In this document: positions 13,644 to 15,595 of the stretch, one piece after another
Layout of the letters: each line of letters begins with the position of its first letter
Numbering within the stretch: the stretch's first letter is position 1
Assembly (NCBI GenBank): GCA_016234425.1
Contig: JACRCA010000373.1
Location: 1 to 15,595 of the forward strand
Direction: 5' to 3'
Origin: Deltaproteobacteria bacterium
GTDB lineage: Bacteria; Desulfobacterota; SM23-61
Length of the DNA: 15,595 nt
Program-made: the position numbers and the translations under genes
The notes under the pieces: model-generated
What the model saw: the letters and a program-made list of their open reading frames with translations, nothing else
Told to the model about the DNA's origin: nothing
Databases searched by the model: none

Positions 13644-14263
13644 GTCCGCAAATTCCTTTCCACTCTTTCCAGACTGGAGCGCAGAAAAATCAGGTGTTCA
13701 TACCTCAGGATGTCGTGCACATTCAACCCTTCGCACCGCATGACCTGAACTCCCGGAATATTTCGGGCGGATTTTTCCAGAACCTCATCTGGACCATCGA
13801 GGACGATCAGGGCGCTGTTGATTCCCAGGCTTTTTAGAGCCGCCGTAAGCTTCTTGGTTTTGATTCCCTCCAGGTTAAACCGATCCAGGACCAGCAATTT
13901 TTTTTCTCGGTACTTGGAAGACAGTACCAAACGCAAGGCCGCCTGACGAACTTTCTTGGGTGGATGAAAGGAGTAGTCCCGGGGATGCGGCCCGAAGATC
14001 GTTCCACCTCCCCGCCAGAGGGGTGAACGGGTGGAACCAGCTCGGGCTCTTCCAGTTCCTTTTTGCCTCCACGGTTTCCGTCCACCACCACTGACGAAAG
14101 AACGTTCCTTGGTGGATGCCGTTCCGCGGCGTCGGCCGGCGAGCTGCATCCGCACAACGTCATAGACCAGATGAGGCTTCTCCGCTTCATTCAAAAGTTG
14201 GTCGTCCACTTCCATCTCAGAAACTTTTTGCCGACGAATATCAATGATTTCTACTCTGGCCAT
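13640..14263 (-). CDS. rplD: 50S ribosomal protein L4
   Basis: L4, 207 residues; its loop lines the exit tunnel, and in E. coli it represses the S10 operon. Seen are the loop region RRRGTASTKERSFVSGGGRKPWRQKGTGRAR followed in order by SPLWRGGGTIFGPHPRDY and, later, NVHDILRYEHLIFLR. This summary of motifs is split for length: key residues are the Arg/Gly-rich loop at about 43 to 75. The ATG at 14263 follows GGGGTGG and starts MARVEIIDIR; ten upstream codons are rejected for lack of conservation. Confidence 0.97.
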   Translation of the reverse strand: MARVEIIDIRRQKVSEMEVDDQLLNEAEKPHLVYDVVRMQLAGRRRGTASTKERSFVSGGGRKPWRQKGTGRARAGSTRSPLWRGGGTIFGPHPRDYSFHPPKKVRQAALRLVLSSKYREKKLLVLDRFNLEGIKTKKLTAALKSLGINSALIVLDGPDEVLEKSARNIPGVQVMRCEGLNVHDILRYEHLIFLRSSLERVERNLRT

Positions 14264-14289
14264 ATCCACCCCACGCCCGCACCCCAGGC

Positions 14290-14937
14290 TCAACTTGCCG
14301 CCTTCGATCTCTTTTTCTTCGCCTCGCGAATCAGTAGAAGGCCCCGTCTGCCTCCCGGGACCGCTCCTTTGATCAAGAGCAAATTTTGTTTAGGCCGTAC
14401 ATCCACCACTTCCAGGTCTTGCAGGGTAGTGCGCTGATTCCCAGTATGGCCTCCCATTTTTTGCCCTGGCCAGACCCGCGAAGGAAAGGAGCTCGCTCCG
14501 ATAGAACCAGGGGCGCGGTGAAACATGGAGCCATGGGTGGCTCGCCCTCCCCGAAACCCCCAACGCTTAACCACCCCCATGAACCCTTTCCCTTTGGAAA
14601 ATCCGGTCACATCCACCAAGTCACCGACCTTAAACTCTTCTACGGTGATTACCTGCCCGACTTTGAAAGGGTTGACATCCGGGACTCGGAATTCTTTAAG
14701 ATATCTAAAGGCAGAGACTTGAGCCTTTTGGAAATGACCCTGAAGCGGCTTATTCATTCTTTTCTTATCGCGCTCTTCAAACCCCAACTGCAGGGCGGCG
14801 TAATTTTCTTTTGCCGGCATCTTTACCTGAACCACGGTGCAGGGTCCGGCCTGTACCACGGTCACCGGGACTACGCTCCCATCATCATGGAAGATCTGAG
14901 TCATTCCCAGCTTTTTCCCAATAATTCCTTTTAGCAT
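14290..14937 (-). CDS. rplC: 50S ribosomal protein L3
   Basis: L3, 215 residues, an early assembly protein whose loop reaches the peptidyl transferase centre. Seen are MLKGIIGKKLGMTQIF, then the central VTGFSKGKGFMGVVKRWGF and THGSMFHRAPGSIGASS loop, then KMGGHTGNQRTTLQDLEVV. The ATG at 14937 is chosen because it gives the invariant start and has AGG about 9 bases upstream; an ATG six codons earlier has no ribosome binding site. The gap before it contains a composite repeat. Confidence 0.97.
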   Translation of the reverse strand: MLKGIIGKKLGMTQIFHDDGSVVPVTVVQAGPCTVVQVKMPAKENYAALQLGFEERDKKRMNKPLQGHFQKAQVSAFRYLKEFRVPDVNPFKVGQVITVEEFKVGDLVDVTGFSKGKGFMGVVKRWGFRGGRATHGSMFHRAPGSIGASSFPSRVWPGQKMGGHTGNQRTTLQDLEVVDVRPKQNLLLIKGAVPGGRRGLLLIREAKKKRSKAAS

Positions 14938-14962
14938 GGCCAAAGACCTATTCATTCATTTA

Positions 14963-15074
14963 GGACACAGATTTTCGCCGATACTCCCAGAAAAAGATTT
15001 TCTATTTATATAATCATGAAAATCTGCGTTTACCCTGTTAGATAGTAAACATCTAACAGGGTGAATCTGTGTCC
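14963..15074 (-). repeat. Inverted-repeat element, GGAC(A/G)CAGATT family, copy 2 (composite)
   Basis: The ends GGACACAGATT (14963-14973) and its inverted copy ending GTGTCC (15064-15074) pair perfectly over 11 bases. The left part, GGACACAGATTTTCGCCGAT, aligns closely with copy 1 at 8508, as do the following AGAAAAA run and the internal GAAAATCTGCGT (15018-15029). The right end is interrupted by a separate hairpin (15033-15061). In the transcript it starts 18 bases after the rpsJ stop and leaves 25 bases before the rplC ATG. Confidence 0.85.
15033..15061 (-). repeat. Hairpin nested inside the composite repeat
   Basis: A perfect 11-bp stem, CCCTGTTAGAT (15033-15043) and ATCTAACAGGG (15051-15061), with a 7-base loop AGTAAAC. 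It lies between AATCTGCGTT and AATCTGTGTCC, two pieces that would be continuous in an uninterrupted repeat of this family. No U-run follows in either direction, so it is not an intrinsic terminator. Confidence 0.85.
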
Positions 15075-15092
15075 AAAAAAAATTCCTTTGCT

Positions 15093-15407
15093 TTATAATT
15101 TAATCTCCACGTCTACCCCGGCAGCCAGATCCAACTTCATCAGAGCATCGATCGTCTGCTGGGTAGGATCCAGAATGTCCAAGAGTCGTTTATGAGTTCG
15201 GATTTCAAACTGCTCGCGAGATTTTTTGTCCACGTGGGGAGACCGGAGTACGCAGAACTTATTAATTTCCGTCGGCAGGGGAATGGGCCCAGCCACTCGT
15301 GCCCCCGTGCGCTTGGCCGTATCCACAATCTCCTTGGTGGACTGATCGAGCAGTCTGTGATCGTAAGCTTTCAGTCGAATCCTTATCTTCTGACTATTGA
15401 CCACCAT
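15093..15407 (-). CDS. rpsJ: 30S ribosomal protein S10
   Basis: S10, 104 residues, in the 30S head; in many bacteria it also joins transcription antitermination with NusB. Seen are KIRIRLKAYDHRLLDQSTKEI, split here into the KIRIRLKAYDH start and the following helix, then RVAGPIPLPTEINKFCVLRSPHV and the end GVDVEIKL. The ATG at 15407 follows GAGAAG. It lies 47 bases after tuf, so S10 is expressed from the same transcript as tuf unless a promoter hides in that short gap, where I see none. Confidence 0.98.
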   Translation of the reverse strand: MVVNSQKIRIRLKAYDHRLLDQSTKEIVDTAKRTGARVAGPIPLPTEINKFCVLRSPHVDKKSREQFEIRTHKRLLDILDPTQQTIDALMKLDLAAGVDVEIKL

Positions 15408-15454
15408 GCTTTCTTCTCATTTCTCTAAGGATTGCCGTAACGATCGATGCCTGA

Positions 15455-15595
15455 CTATTCCAGGATTTCCGAGATGACCCCGGCACCCACCGTCCGGCCT
15501 CCCTCCCGAATCGCAAAACGCAACTCCTTCTCCATGGCAATCGGCGTAATCAACTGCACCTCCAAATTCACATTGTCCCCAGGCATCACCATCTC
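15455..15595 (-). CDS. tuf: Elongation factor Tu, C-terminal end
   Basis: The last 46 codons and the stop of EF-Tu, cut by the window edge. EF-Tu delivers aminoacyl-tRNA to the ribosome as a GTP complex. The visible part is the end of domain 3: EMVMPGDNVNLEVQLITPIA, then MEKELRFAIREGGRTVGAGV and the end ISEILE. It directly precedes rpsJ, as in genomes where the str and S10 operons are joined; rpsL, rpsG and fusA would be expected beyond the edge but are not seen. Confidence 0.97.
   Translation of the reverse strand, partial: EMVMPGDNVNLEVQLITPIAMEKELRFAIREGGRTVGAGVISEILE

Noticed and set aside
15408..15454. Separate promoter for the S10 block between tuf and rpsJ
   Set aside because: Only 47 bases and no convincing -35/-10 pair seen.
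1..15595. A new multi-gene system hidden among the ribosomal genes
   Set aside because: Every open frame of the coding strand is a standard gene. The only unexplained content is the set of repeats in the gaps.

Overview
The window is one long minus-strand ribosomal protein superoperon, read from high to low coordinates. In transcript order it holds the end of tuf, the S10 block (rpsJ to rpsQ), the spc block (rplN to rpmJ), the alpha block (rpsM to rplQ), and then the first 23 codons of an ABC transporter ATPase. I find no credible plus-strand gene. There are 30 complete genes and two genes cut by the window edges. No gap without a gene exceeds 300 bases; the longest is the 182 bases between rplB and rpsS.

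The source is a bacterium of roughly balanced base composition. Several traits suggest a deltaproteobacterial (Desulfobacterota-like) or related uncultured lineage, but this is inference and not proof: tuf directly precedes rpsJ; secY is followed directly by map with no adk; S4, S14 and L36 keep their zinc cysteines; and the gaps carry short inverted-repeat elements of a style I associate with such genomes. Strong Shine-Dalgarno sites precede most genes. Nine of 31 visible starts are GTG or TTG.

The genes form one functional unit. They encode proteins of both ribosomal subunits, initiation factor IF-1, elongation factor Tu, the RNA polymerase alpha subunit, the SecY translocon pore and methionine aminopeptidase. 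Gene spacing is mostly 3 to 50 bases, with an ATGA overlap at rplD/rplW and a 20-base overlap at rplP/rpmC.

The part the genes do not explain is the set of wider gaps. Eight gaps hold inverted repeats of at least six unrelated sequence types: tuf-proximal rpsJ/rplC, rplW/rplB, rplB/rpsS, rpsQ/rplN, rplE/rpsN, rplF/rplR, infA/rpmJ and rpsD/rpoA. In seven of the eight, the element begins within about 20 nt after the upstream stop codon and leaves the next ribosome binding site free. Two copies, about 6.4 kb apart, are clearly the same family, and one of them seems to carry a second hairpin inserted inside it. The hairpin between rplF and rplR ends in seven U residues, like an intrinsic terminator in mid-operon. 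These elements are the best candidates here for something not well described.
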